Shown piece after piece: positions 44,843-57,597 of a stretch of DNA of 64,000 nt. The stretch is taken from NCBI GenBank assembly GCA_024364735.1, contig JAGFNQ010001613.1, positions 307,271 through 371,270 on the forward strand, in the 5' to 3' direction. A program made the position numbers and the translations under genes. The notes beneath the pieces are model-generated. The model saw only the letters and a program-made list of their open reading frames with translations. It had not been told where the DNA came from and made no database searches. Source of the stretch: Boesenbergia rotunda. Taxonomy: Eukaryota; Streptophyta; Magnoliopsida; Zingiberales; Zingiberaceae. The stretch's first letter is position 1, and every line of letters starts with the position of its first letter.

Positions 44843-45962
44843 ATGACCATGCAAGAAGGGTTCAGTACAGCCAGATCACCACTCTTCAGTGGGGAGGACT
44901 TCTCCTATTGGAAGAGCCGGATGGAAGTCCACCTGAAAACTTAGGTGGACATGTGGATAATCATCCAATCTAGACTGGAAATCCCGAAGAACGCTGAAGG
45001 AGTGCCACAATCATACACCGAATGGGATGCCTCATTCAAAAGGAAGATCGAGGCTGATGCTAAAGCAACTCAAACACTCCAATGTGACCTAACCAAGGAA
45101 GAGCTGAACCGGGCGGGACCATTCACCAGTGTAAAGGAACTCTGGGGTAATTTAATTGAGTTGCATGAAGGAACTTTCGATACCCGAATCAGCAAGAGGG
45201 ACCTTCTACTGAATAAGCTGTACACAATCAAGATGCTCGACAGTGAATCTGCAGCCCAGCTCCACACCTGAATTCAGGAGCTGATGAATGGTCTACACTC
45301 AATCGGTCACAAGGTAGAAAACTGTGACCTGATCAGGTACACCCTTAACGCTTTCCCGAGAAACTCGTTGTGGGCATCTATGGTAGACGCGTATAAAGTT
45401 TCAAAGGACCTCTCTAAAATCAAATTAGATGAGTTGTTTTCTGAACTTGAATTACATGAACAGACTAACTGCACCTTGGCCGAGAAAGGCATTGCTTTTG
45501 TTGCAGGTAAAACAGGAAAAATGGTCAAGAAGAAGCCTCAACCTACACCCGAGCCTGACTCAGACTCAGATTCAGAGGATAGCGAAGGAGATCGACCCAA
45601 GCTAGTTCGGCTAGCCCAAGACTACTACAAGGAGCTGAAAAATTAGACCAATAAAAGGAAAGTCAGTCGAAGAAACGAAGAATCAACCAAACCCTCAAAT
45701 GAAATCCAAACCGAATGTGATCTGCTACCAATGCAAGAAGAAGGGTCATTATAAGACAGAATGTCCCAATCTGAAGGAGACAAAGAAGATAAGAAGAAAG
45801 AAGGCTCTTCAAGCAACATGGGACAAGTCTTCCTCCGAAGAAAGAGAAGAGGCCCCACAGTCAAACTTGCTCGCCCTGACAGCTTCGGAAGAGATCGAGA
45901 CCAAATCACAATCGGAGTCGGACGACGGGAAGCTTACATTTTCAGAGGACGGCGAAATTACT
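44843..45962 (+). pseudogene. copia gag (element G), three nonsense codons
   Basis: MTMQEGFSTARSPLFSGEDF starts at the conserved ATG. Capsid continues through MWIIIQSRLEIPKN, KELWGNLIELHEG and ALNAFPRN-like NAFPRNSLW, then an acidic stretch (PDSDSDSEDSEGD) and the CCHC CYQCKKKGHYKTEC, to DGEIT at 45962. Stops at 44942 (CAG to TAG), 45269 (CGA to TGA) and 45644 (CAG to TAG) are all C-to-T. The frame then passes straight into protease with no intron. Confidence 0.88.
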
Positions 45963-47645
45963 GAACATAAAGATTTTGACCAATGGATGTTGGATAGCGG
46001 GTGCTCCAGACACATGACTGGGGATAAATTGAAATTCACCATACTCAAGTTCAAGAACCTAGGCTCAGTAGCATTTGGCAACAATGCTACACTCAAAGTG
46101 ATTGGGTCAGGTAACATTGAACTTAAATCTGACTTTGTTATTAAAAAGGTGCTTTTGGTTGATGATTTTAAATTTAACTTGCTTAGCATAAGTCAATTAT
46201 GAGATACTGGCTATGTAGTTACCTTTACCAACTCTAACTGCCTGATTAGAAACTTGCAAGACTCAGTAATCATGCTTAAGGGCTCTAGAAAAAGTAATGT
46301 TTACACTATAAACCTACCCTTAGTACCTAAATGCATGTTTACTCAATTAGAAGAATCAAACCTCTGGCATAGGAGATTAGGACACACTAATCTATGATTT
46401 ATTTCAAAAATCACCCAACCTGGCCTAATTAAAGGTATACCCAAAATTAAGAACTATGAAAACTTAATATGTGAATCATGCAACCAAGGTAAACAAACCA
46501 GGTTTAATCACAAACAAATTCAATCAGATCTAACTCAAACCACACTTGAGCTCCTACACCTTGACCTATTTGATTCACATGGAGCCAAGTCACTAAGCGG
46601 AAATCGGTACTGCTTAGTAATTGTTGATGATTACTCTAGGTTTAGTTGGGTTAGGTTTCTAAAGACTAAAGATGAAACCCTAAACCTATTCAATGATTTT
46701 TGTAAGTTAATTGAAAACTAAAATGATACCAAAATCAAAAGGCTTAGGAGTGATTATGGGGGAGAGTTTGAAAATCAACAATTCGAGGAGTTTTGTAAGA
46801 TAAACGGGTATGTACATGAATTTTCGTGTCCTAGAACCCCCCCAGCAAAATGTGATAGTTGAACGAAAAAATAGAACCCTACAAGAAGCTGCTAGGGCTA
46901 TGCTCAATGAATTTAACCTAGCTAATTAATTTTGGGCAGAAGCAATTAGTACAGCCTGTTACATCCAAAATAGGGTCCTAATTAATAAACGTCATAATAA
47001 AACACCCTCTGAGGTATACTACCATAGACTTCCAAACCTACATTACCTAAGGGTCTTTGGGTGCAATGTCTATATCCTAAACACCAAGGACTATCTAGGT
47101 AAATTTCAGTCTAAGTCAACCCCAGGCATCTTCTTAGGATATTCAACGACAAGTAGAGCCTATAGGGTTTACAACAAACAAACTAAGAAAATTAAAGAAA
47201 CAACAAATCTAATATTTGATGATGAAATTAACACAAAATATGATAATCCAAATCTAAATTCATCAAATACTGATAAAGAAGATAATGAACAAACTATTGA
47301 ACCTTTAATTGAACCCCTAAATGGACTAACTATTGAACCAACCACTGAGTCAATTGAACCAACAATTGAACCAACCCAAGTAGTTGAACCAAATACTGAA
47401 CCAAACTGACCGGCCAGACTTGAGGCTGAACCAAGTTCCAGAAAAGCTAAGAAACCCAGACTCAGTCACCCAACTGATCAAATTGTGGGTGATTCAACTT
47501 TAGGAGTCAAAACAAGGGCTTCCTATAGAAACCTTAGTCAGATTGCACTGATTTCAAAGATTGAACCTAAGACTATAGAGGAAGCCTTACCTTATCCTGA
47601 TTGGATCATAGCTATGCAGGATGAGTTAGCCCAGTTTGAGAGGAA
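45963..47645 (+). pseudogene. copia protease-integrase (element G)
   Basis: Protease EHKDFDQWMLDSGCSRHMTGD has an intact DSG and is fused in frame to gag. GAG-pre-integrase and integrase follow (NHKQIQSDLTQT, HLDLFD, IVDDYSRFSW). Nonsense codons lie near 46199, 46396, 46718 and 46925. A 7-C run near 46838 shifts the frame just before the Glu-bearing VERKNRTLQEAA, the same place as in J. It ends in FERNQV, where the solo E LTR is inserted after CCAAG. Confidence 0.85.
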
Positions 47646-48512
47646 CCAAGTGTTGGGACCGGGTGCATGTTGACAAGGATACGGGTTCGTAAATTTTAAA
47701 ATATTTACGTGCAGCGGAAGAATTAGCATAAATAATTTCTCAAATTATTTTTAACTACGTATCTAGCATGCGACCTTATGATGTGTGGACATGATCATAA
47801 ATTAAAATTTTGCGAAAAAGTAAACTAATTTACTTAGTACCTCGCGTAACTCGAAGTAAGGGACGAGATCCAACCGTAGCGTCCCTTGGAAGCTCCGCCT
47901 CTATTCACGTCCACGCCGAGTTCTCTTCGGGATGACTTCGCAAAGCCACGAGTTTTGTGCCGACGAGAACTACTAGATTCTCCAAAAGCACAACTAGAAT
48001 ATCAAGAGAGAATGATGGAAACTAACCACCAAGTAACGTAATCAAAATTCTGGGAAAGGAAAGAAGGAGTCGCGATGCATTTCTTCTTCTTCGGCACCTT
48101 CTTGGCGGATGAAGCTCTCGGCCATCCTTGGGATGTGCGCTGGCCCTAGGGGAGGAGAGAGACCCAGCCCTAGAGAGAGAGAGGGGCACCGGCCCTAGAG
48201 AGAGAGAGAATTAGAGAGAGAGAGGGAGCTACTAATCTCTTGATAACTCAATTGGGGAATTCAAGCCTAGCCTTGGTTCCTTTATATAGTAGCCTCTCCC
48301 TTGCCATGTCTCCCCTTTAACGGAATTAACGAAATAAATTTTCATAAGAAATTTATCTTATAAATTTTCTTTTTAATTATTCCGTTATGCTAAGTTTTAT
48401 TATAACTAATTTTATAATAAAACAAATACATCTCTCTTTTTAATTATGGAATAAATTTTCATAAAATTTATTATATAAATTTTCTCATCATGGAAAAATC
48501 AATTCATAATTA

Positions 48513-51500
48513 TGTAATGACCCGGAAAATTCTCTTAATATTTTCTTAAAATATTGAGCATGTCTAGATAATTTTCCGAGGGACCTAGAAATATTAATAT
48601 AAAATTTGGCCTAGAAATCCATATTTTCTCATTTAAATTGAGAAGTAAAGTACTAATGGGCCTTATATGGGCTTTTTGGTACCATAATTATTGGAGAATT
48701 TTAGGTAGAAATTTATATAAATATAAAGGGGTTTAAATGAGAAATATTAACATAATTATGGGAGAATTTTTAGAGAATTTTCGGAAATTTGGGGAAAATA
48801 ATAGAAAATAAAAGGAAAAATAAAATAAAAAAATAAGGTGCATGGGCCAAGGATTGAACCTTAGACCTCTTGTACAACCATGTATGCTCTAACCAACTCA
48901 TCTAGCAAGGGAATGTTATAAGGAAATGAAATGGAGATTGGTTAAGGCTTAGGAGAAGATGAAGGGTCATGGAGAGACTCTTCATTTACCTCCTTAATGG
49001 GTGATAAAGAGGGGGGTTTGGGAGTTTCTTTCTTCCTTCCATCAATTGCATTTGCTCCCCTCCTCCCTCCTCATTCTAGCCGAAACCTCAAGGAGAGGTT
49101 CTCCCTTGGAAAAATTTCCACCAAGGCTTCATCTCCAAGATCTAAGATTTTCACAAGAGTACAAGGGCTAAGGGTGGTCAAGAGGCAACAAGATTTCCAT
49201 CCTTCTCTCAAATCTAAGGTTTATAATCAAGATCAACCAAGGTAAGACTCCCTCACCTGTGGTATAATGGCTTTTCTTGAAGATTAACATGATATGAAAG
49301 TTTTGTATGTGATGTTTATGTTGGAAAACCAAAGGAAACCCATGAACCTAACCTTATAGGTTTCGGCCACCATGGGTTCTTGGTCTATAATGATGATAAA
49401 AATCTAAATCATGTTGTCTAATATGCTCTCATGATGTTTATAGATTAAATATAATTTTTGAGAATTTTTGGGGTACCCTAGGATCCACTAGGGTTTCGGC
49501 CAACTTCAAGAACCCATGGGTAGGGTTGGGTCTTAAACTTCAAGTATATGTTTTATGAATTATCATGATATAAGGGAGATGGAGGGTGATTTATGTAAAT
49601 TTTCACATGGCCTAGAGACCCTATGAGTTTTGGCCAAGATGGGTTAATAGGGTAAAAGTTAGGATTTATTTCAAGTAAGGGCCCCAAGTGCCCTATGGTA
49701 AGATATAATTGATGGTTAATGATTGGTTGGGGATTTTAATGGAATTTTTCCATGCCCCCATGGCCTTATAAGTTTTGGCCAGCCCTAGGAAGGTGGACTA
49801 AAGGTTAGGGTTAACCCTAATCATGAGCCCCAATGACTTCCTATGGTCTCATAGATGATGTATGGTTGTTCCTTTACCTTAGGCTATTGTACATGTTTAT
49901 GGAATTGATGGAACTCCACCTATAGGTTTCAGCCAAGACATGTATCTAGGGTTTGGGGTGGAGTTATAGTTCAAAGAATGATGGTTCATGCTTACCATAA
50001 AGTATTTATATGTATAGGATCAAGCATGTGGTAGAAATCATGTTAACCATAACCCTAATGTTTAAGCACCATGTTTTATGTTTTATGTTTTTGATTGGAT
50101 GCCATGCTTAATAGGGTTTATTATGAATGTCTTAGGTTTTTATGCCATGTATTTGAATGGTAGGTAGAATGTTATGGAAATCCTACCTATGTATGCTTAA
50201 GATAGATATCATGCTTACGCAAGAAATGCAATGTTTACCTTATGAATCATGATTATACAAGCCCTATGTAGTAGGATAAATATCTATGAAAACATGTCAT
50301 GCTCAATGCAATGCGTACCTTCTATGTTATGATCATGCAAGTACTAGGAATAGGAATGATGTGTAGGTATGCATGCCATGTTTATGTAGGAAGATGAATG
50401 CCATGTTTATGTAGGAAGATGAATGCCATGTTTATGTAAGAAGATGAATGCCATGTTTTATGAATGATGATGCATGCCATGTTTTACGAAAGAAGATGTA
50501 TGCCATGTTATGAATGAAAAATGATGCTTATGTCTTTAAGGCATAAATAAGCTAAACGGCACGGTCGACGGTCGACGGTACGACGGTCGTGAGGACCGAT
50601 AAATGGGCCGGTAGACAGGCTGAGCCGTAACAAGTTATGCTATGTTAAAGATGCCATGAATGTCTTATGAATGATGAAGCATGTAAAGTATTTTACTTTA
50701 TGAATGGGCTTGTAGCGGACTGAAGTAAGGGTCCAAGGGATGGGCACCTTAAGAACGCCCCGGTTCTGGACTACCGACTATGCTGTCCACGGTTCTGGCA
50801 CTACCGGAGCTGTGCAACAGGGATGGGCTCCTTAAGAACGCCTCGGTTCGGGGACTACCGACTATGCTGTCCTTACCCTAGTATGTCGGGGCTCGCTACC
50901 TCGGACTTGCTAGGGATGCGCACTTATGATGTATGTATGTGGTACAAGCCGGGGACCCCAATGATGATATGATGATTATGTTTAAGCATTTAAAAGTATA
51001 TTTTTAAAAGTTAAACATCCTTATGTATATGCATTCCACTCATGCATTCATTCATGTTATGCATTATGCTATGCTAATAAGATTCTATGCTTACGCTTCA
51101 TGTTAAGAAAGATGCATGAGATTAAATGATCTATGTCATGATTATGTTAAGAAGATGTTCACATGCTATGATAGGAAGTATGTCTATGTTTAGGCCATAC
51201 AGGTTGGTTTACACCTTATAGACATGTTTATACCATGTAGTACGTCATGTCAAGAATGCTTAGAATGTGTACTATGTTTATGTTTATGCCATGTATCATG
51301 TCATGCTTAGAATGTTTACTATGTTTATGTTTATGCCATGTATCATGCCATGCTTAGAATGTTTACTATGTTTATGTTTATGACATGTATCATGCCATGC
51401 TTAGAATGTTTACTATGTTTATGTTTATGCCATGTATCATGCCATGCTTAAGAATGTTTACTATGTTTATGTTTATGCCATGTATCATGCCATGCTTAAG

Positions 51501-52033
51501 AATGTTCACTTATGTTTATGTTCATGCCATGTTATGTATTTGATAAGTGATGCAAGATGATTATGCTCTAAGTAGAGCACCAAGTATGTTACTGATTCAT
51601 GTGCTCATTATGAGATGATGAATGGTTTTTGTAAGTAGGAAAGAGTCTTACTAAGCCTGTGTGCTTATAGTCTTATTTCCTTATACCGCAGATCATTCAA
51701 GGGGATAATGATGGAAGCAGCAGGAGGGCAAGAACGGATGTGTGTGGTAGTGACTTGGCCCAGGAAACCATATGTTGACCGTTTATGTTAAAACCTTACT
51801 TTGGTTACTTATATGCTTTAATAATGACTTATGGAACTCTATGATGTGATGTTAAGTAAGATATGATGTGATGCTTAAGTTTGAAGTCAATATGTCAAGG
51901 TTCCCATGTCATTATGTTAAGAATGCTAGTAGGGCATGTATAAGTTAAAGTTATTCCGCTGCCTTATGATGTCTACATGCCCTAAGGATGTTAACGTAAC
52001 GCCGCTTTATGAAAAAAAAAAGCGGGCGTTACA
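48513..52033 (+). mobile_element. solo LTR family D, complete (D1, 3521 bp)
   Basis: TGTAATGACCCGG to GCGGGCGTTACA, flanked by AATTA (48508-48512) and AATTG (52034-52038), a 5-bp duplication with one change. No coding frame. Internal marks are CTAACTTTTACC-type AT zones, TTTCGGCCA words, a 50-bp array at 51240-51530, and a CGGTCGACGGTCGACGG cluster near 50565. It is inserted in the solo E LTR. Confidence 0.88.
48843..48910 (-). repeat. tRNA-like segment in LTR D1
   Basis: The reverse strand has GAGTTGGTTAGAGC, like a tRNA D-arm, and AAGGTTCAATCCTTGG, like a T-arm, about 35 bases apart. It is the most tRNA-like of the three copies. Confidence 0.55.
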
Positions 52034-53634
52034 AATTGATTTTATAAAAATAAAATTAAATCATTTAAAGTTTATTTTAATCTCCATAAAAAGAATAAAT
52101 TTATTATATAAATTTTTCTTTATCATGGAAAAATCAATTCATAATAGATTTTATAAAATAAAATAAACCAATCCATGGTTCATTTTAATTTCCATAAAAA
52201 GAATAAATTTATTATATAAATTTTTCTTATCATGGAAAAATCAATTCATAATTGATTTTATAAAATAAAAATAAACCATTTAAAGTTTATTTTAATTTTC
52301 ATGAAAATAAATTTATTTATCCATAATTTTTATAAAACAAATCGCACTTGATTTATTTTATAATTTAAACCAAATTAATTGGTTTTCTCTCCTTGTGGTG
52401 GCCGGCCAAACCAAAGAGGGTGGGCACCCTCTTTGGCCGGCCACACCAACCCAAAGCCCTCGCGAATTAAACTCATTTAATTCACCCAATAAGCCTTCAA
52501 AAGACTTAGCCATTTTAAGCTTCCGTTGCGCCTCTGATTAATTCAGATTCGACTTATTTCTCTTGATTGGAAAATCTAATTTTCAACTCATTTTAAATCC
52601 CTCGGATTACTCGTAGTGCGTGTGACTAAATAGGCTTTCGATTTATGTTGGTCGTCTATAATCAACCAATTATAGAACGATAATGAGTGACACCTAGTAG
52701 TACATCATGACCCCCAATTAATCGAAAGATCAACGGTTGACCTCAGAAATAATTCTGAAACCCTTCAGCAGCTCTAATGAATCGTGCCCCATTCCCTTCA
52801 CCATCTTATACCCACTTGGTTCAGGACATGGTCTATGTGTGTCAGTCCCCACTAGGCTGACTACGTCACACCTAGCCCAAGTAACATTCTCTCGTCCTTT
52901 GGATTTCTAATTACTCTCATGTATTTAAGAGACTCATACTCTAAACATGTCATGCTCTGGCCAGAGGCTTTGAGTAACAATCCGACGATAGGCCTTGGGT
53001 ATACATCTCCTCGCAAGGAGTGGTGAATCCTTTGTAGGCTGTTCAAACATCTTCGGGCACTTCGGCTTATACCCAACCATCCTGGGTCCACACCTCCTTG
53101 GAGATGCTTGCTTAAGATGTCAATGTATAAGTCTCCATGACCAAGATGACTTGAATACCGCAAGTCAAAGGAACATAGCACTTATGCTGCGGTAAGAACT
53201 TTACTGACATGTCTATATATAGACTACCATGTGAAGTTTTACAGCCAGTCACTCCAATGAACTAGTTCCCTTAACTAGCATTCATGTTTATCTCCGGACA
53301 TCCCAATGTCACCAGCCAGTGTGAATCAGCTGATTAGAGAATAACCCATGCTAGTCTTAACAGAATTGATAGTGTTCGTATTTATCAATTCATTGACTAG
53401 GGATATTTTCAATACTTCACAATTGCACATGTAGAGATAATCACTAGTTGTGATTCCATCACAAATTCTCTAATGCTGTGAATTGTATTGTGGACATTCA
53501 GTAAATGAGTTTAAGATCCCAATCAAATACACAAACATGTATACTCAAATAGTGAATTTTCATTTATTGAAATAAATGTTTACAATCATAAGGTGATTGC
53601 CTTAGGACACTTCTCTCATATTACTAACACCAAG

Positions 53635-55072
53635 TCTGGGAACTAGTACCTAAACCTGAGGGCAAATCCATTATTGATACTAAGTGGGTTTTTAGGAATA
53701 AGCTAAATGATCAAGGAAAAATAGTAAGAAACAAAGCCCGCTTAGTAGCCAAAGGGTTCAGTCAAGTAGAAGGGTTAGATTATGACGAAACCTATGCCCC
53801 AGTAGCTAGACTTGAGTCCATTAGGATGATGTTAGCCTTTGCATCCCATAAAGGATTTAAACTCTACCAGATGGATGTAAAGTCAGGCGTTTTAAATGGA
53901 TTTATTAAGGATGAAGTCTATGTAGGACAACCCCCCAGTTTTGAGGACTCAGAAAGGCCTGACCACGTTTATAAACTCACTAAAGCACTTTTTGGACTAA
54001 AACAAACACCTAGGGCCAGGTATGAATGCTTATCAACCTACCTAATTTCTAAAGAATTTAAACAAGGATAAATTGACTCAACCCTATTTATTAAGACCTT
54101 AGGAAAAGAAATCTTTATTACCGAAATCTACGTCGATGGCATAATCTTTGGATCCACCAACTCAAATTTCTTAAAAGAATTTGTTAAAATAATGGAAAAT
54201 GAATTTGAAATGAGTTTAGTTGGTGAGCTCAACTTCTTTCTAGGGTTACAAATTAAGCAAACGAGAGATGGAAATTATATCCATCAATCCAAATATGCTA
54301 AAGAGTTAATAAAGAAATTCAAAATGGATAACTCCAAAAGCATAAATACCCCTATGGCCACAAATGTAAAAATAGATTGTGACCCTGACAGTAAACCAGT
54401 AGACCTTAAACTTTATAGAAGTATGATAGGGAGCCTACTTTACCTTATAGCCAGCAGACCTGATATCCTTTTTGTTGTAGGAATGTGTGCTAGGTACCAA
54501 ACCTGTGCTAAGGAAACACACTTAGCAACCCTAAAAAGAATACTTAGATACATTAAGGGCACCCTAAATGTAGGGATTTGGTATCCTAGGACCTCAATAT
54601 TTGACCTATCAGGATACTCGAATTCTGATTATACTAGTTGTAAACTAGATAGAAAAAGTACAAGTGGAAGCTACCAACTCTTAGGAAATAGTCTAGTAAG
54701 TTGGTGCAGCAGAAAGCAACTCTGTGTATCTCTATCCACAACTGATGCTGAGTATGTTGCTTTAGGGGAGTGTGTAGCACAACTCTTATGGATGATGCAC
54801 ACTCTTAAGGACTTTCACCTTAACTACACCCAAACCCAAGTTTACATTAATAATATAAGTTCAATTAATCTAACTAAGAATCCAATCCAACACTCAAGAA
54901 CTAAACACATAGAAGTCAAACACCACTTCGTAAGAGATCACGTAGCCTGGGGTGAGATAGTCCTCAAGCATGTAGACTCAAAATCTAACTTAGCTGATAT
55001 ATTCACCAAACCCATACCTGAGTCTGAGTTCAGCTCACTAAGAAGGCAGTTAGGGTTATGCTTAGTAGAATA
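53635..55072 (+). pseudogene. copia reverse transcriptase-RNase H (element G)
   Basis: Continues FERNQV|WELVPKPEGKSIIDTKWVFR after the solo LTR. RT motifs are LVAKGFSQVEGLDYDETY and ALFGLKQTPRARYE. The YVDD box reads YVDG, and a CAA-to-TAA stop lies at 54068. The connection and RNase H are open from 54192 to 55072 (KYAKELIKKFKMDNSKS, TTDAEYVALGE, ADIFTKPIPESEF). Not active. Confidence 0.88.
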
Positions 55073-56273
55073 GGTTTACTCTGCTTCTGTTTTTTCAATA
55101 AAACTGTTTTATTACGTATCAGTTCTTACTTAATTTTGAAAAATTATTTCTTTATGCATTTTTAAATAGTTTTCTCGACTTAGTTTTTCTTAAGAAAAAT
55201 TACCCCTTCATAACTAGGGCTTTTTCGCAAATGGACTTACCTTAGGGCCTAACCCTAGAACTGCATGCACCTATAGATCTAGAAGCCAGCATCTCACAAA
55301 CACCTTAGGAAACTTTTGATTGATCACCTAGAATGGGTTGAGATGCTTAGGTCTTTGCCTTAATTCAAGATGCTTTAAGTTAGTGCATCTGCAGTAATTG
55401 GGGCACTAAATACCAAATAAACAGTAATCAGGTTAAGTGTCAAACTTAGAAAATCTAACTTGAACAGATCACTTAACTTGACTAACCCTAGCAAGAGCTA
55501 CTGTTTATAACAGTTAGTAAGTAGCTAATTGGGTTAGACAGGATCCGAAAGAGGAAATTCAAATTAATGTAGTTTCGTTCAAAATTTAGAATTGGTTCAG
55601 TACAGCATGTAACCCTATTTATATCAATGGATATTTTTTTTGCTATATTTTTTTGATATATGGCAAAGGGGGAGAGATTGGAAAGGAGAGAAAAGATTCT
55701 AAAACTTTTTCAGACTCTAAAAGTTTTTCTCAAAAATTAAGTCTAGTCTGAAAGTTTTTTCTCAAAAATTAAGTCTTTTAACTCCTATCCTTCAAAAAGG
55801 TAATGTATTAAGTTTACATTTCAAAGTTCATTTTTTTTGAAAATTAACTTTACTTAATTTCCAATCTTCATTTTTGTAAATTTTACATTTCTAAGTTCAG
55901 TTTGAAAATTAACTTTACCTGATTTCGAAAGTTCTTTAACTAATTAAGTTCATTAACTTACTTTCAAAAATTTACTCCAAAATGCTAATTGTGGGTTGAA
56001 AATTTTCTAAGTATAAAATTCAAATTCTTCTAAAAATTGTCCAACTCAAAACATTTTGAAAAATGGTTTCTAAACTTAAAAACATTTTCTTAAATTTTTT
56101 TTAAAATGTTAACAAAACTAAAAAGTTTTATTTGGACTTAAAAATTTTCAAACCCCACGAACTTTTGAAAAACTCAGGGGGAGATTTCTTCCAGGGGGAG
56201 GGAATCAAGTTTAGGTATTTTATCTACTTATCTGTTGATTAACATAACTTTTTGAACCGGGTTGCCATAAATC
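55073..56273 (+). other. G 3' UTR, no gene
   Basis: Holds the conserved hairpin (55429-55480, partly degraded) and an internal purine tract at 55665-55679 (AAAGGGGGAGAGATT). About 600 bases follow with AAGTTTTTC and ATTAACTTTAC words, then CAGGGGGAGATTTC near 56176. I looked for an env-like frame and saw none. Confidence 0.75.
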
Positions 56274-56287
56274 AAAAAGGGGGAGAT
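56274..56287 (+). other. G polypurine tract
   Basis: AAAAAGGGGGAGAT immediately before the 3' LTR. Confidence 0.88.
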
Positions 56288-57592
56288 TGTTGGTGCAGAC
56301 AGCACCTAAGTCAAACCTAAGTTTTGATAATGGCAAAGGGTTCAAGAGTTAAGAGGTTATTGTTATCTAATGTGCTCATTAAGTGTGCAGGAAAGAAAGT
56401 CCTAGCGAAGGGCTGCTAGGCACCTGGCGAAGGACTGCCAGAAAATAATGTCTTAGCGAAGGGCTGCTAGGCACCTGGCGAAGGACTGACAGGAAACAAA
56501 GTCCTAGCGAAGGGCTGCTAGGCACTTGGCAAAGAACTGCCAGGAATTGAAGACCCGACGAAGGGCTGCTGGGCAAAAGTCCAACCGAAGGAGCCGGTTG
56601 GCAAAAGGTAAACTCTTCTGAGAGGAGTAGGTGAGGACGCATTCTCCGTCGAGGGAACAGTAGGCGTCGGTTCGACCTAGGATTCCATTTGGGAGACCTG
56701 AAGTCAGAACCAAGACAGCTACGACTATAAAAAATTATCAAATACTCTTACCTTGTTGTTTTGGAACTAACCCTGGATGCAGGACTGAAGGTATGAGTTT
56801 CTGTAGCTCAGAATGCCCCAAAGGAGTGGCGCAGCAGCTGGGCAGGGCGCCCTGGAGGTCCCGGGCGCCCCCAAGGTCAAAACAAACAACCTAGCAAAGA
56901 GTTGCTCGAACTGCTCTAAGCAGGGCGCCCTGGAGGTCCCGGGCGCCCTGAGTCAAAGCCAAGAAGTAAACCAAAGCAAAATCAACCGTGAAGCCTGTTG
57001 ACCAAGTCAAGCAGGGTGCCCCCAGTGTCCAGGGCGCCCCCAGTGTCCCGGGCGCCCCTGTCAGCTTCGAGACCGATCCTGGAGGGATAAGGTCTGACCG
57101 AGTTGCGGAGAGAGGCTTGCGGATTTAGAGGCACGTGGAGAGCGCCCCCAACGTCCAGGGCACCCACAGGTGCACTATAAAAGGGGCTCGACCCCCAAGG
57201 CTTCAGAACACACTTTTCCAACGCCCCAACGCTCTTCGCTCAAGCGCTCTGCTCTGGAAACTTCTGATCTTGAGGTTCTAGCACCGATGACGACCCTCCG
57301 CATCGAAGTACAATCCTCACCTGGTGTCGGTAACGAAGACTTACATTGTTCCTTTTACTGCACTACTATTGTACAAATCTCTGTAAAACTTTGCGCGTTA
57401 TAGATTTGCCCGCAGTAAATGGTCAAGGACCGTGGGCCTTGGAGTAGGAGCCGACCGCGACTCCGGACCAAGTAATAATCCTTGTGTTCTGTGTGTGTGT
57501 TTTAATTTCCGCTGCGTATTCTTTTAACTTCTAATCTGAAACATTTTCTCGATATTCACCCCCCCCCTCTATCGTGTTTTCTCGATCCAACA
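56288..57592 (+). repeat. G 3' LTR (1305 bp)
   Basis: TGTTGGTGCAGACAGCACC to CTCGATCCAACA. It is shorter than the 5' LTR by a 57-bp duplication and fewer hairpin units. TATAAAA is at 57176. Frames such as 56379-56741 are LTR shadows. Confidence 0.92.
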
Positions 57593-57597
57593 GATAG

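Larger units (their letters stand above)
47651..53629 (-). mobile_element. solo LTR family E (about 2.45 kb) with D1 inside
   Basis: TGTTGGGACCGGGTGCATG to ATTACTAACA, with CCAAG at 47646-47650 and 53630-53634. It is the reverse complement of the E1 LTR (for example GGCGATTGCC/TTAGGACACTTCTC at the right end) but more diverged, so it is older than E1. It lies within the RT start of G; excision in silico restores GAACCAAGTCTGGG. Confidence 0.92.
43192..57592 (+). mobile_element. complete copia element G (family B, 14.4 kb with insertions)
   Basis: 5' LTR 43192-44606, degenerate PBS, gag, protease, integrase, RT, RNase H, PPT and 3' LTR 56288-57592. The duplication GATAG is at 43187-43191 and 57593-57597. 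Without the E/D insertion (47651-53634) it is about 8.4 kb. It is the only B element here that lacks the gag-protease intron. Confidence 0.93.

Noticed and set aside
48843..48910. A functional tRNA gene on the reverse strand
   Set aside because: No paired acceptor stem and no clear anticodon arm; kept only as a tRNA-like segment.
52861..53181. 106-residue reverse-strand frame, and its counterparts at 26899 and 34645
   Set aside because: Part of the E LTR; broken or altered in the other LTR copies.
55073..56287. An envelope-like gene after RNase H
   Set aside because: Read in all frames: only short AT-rich frames, no signal peptide or membrane segment.
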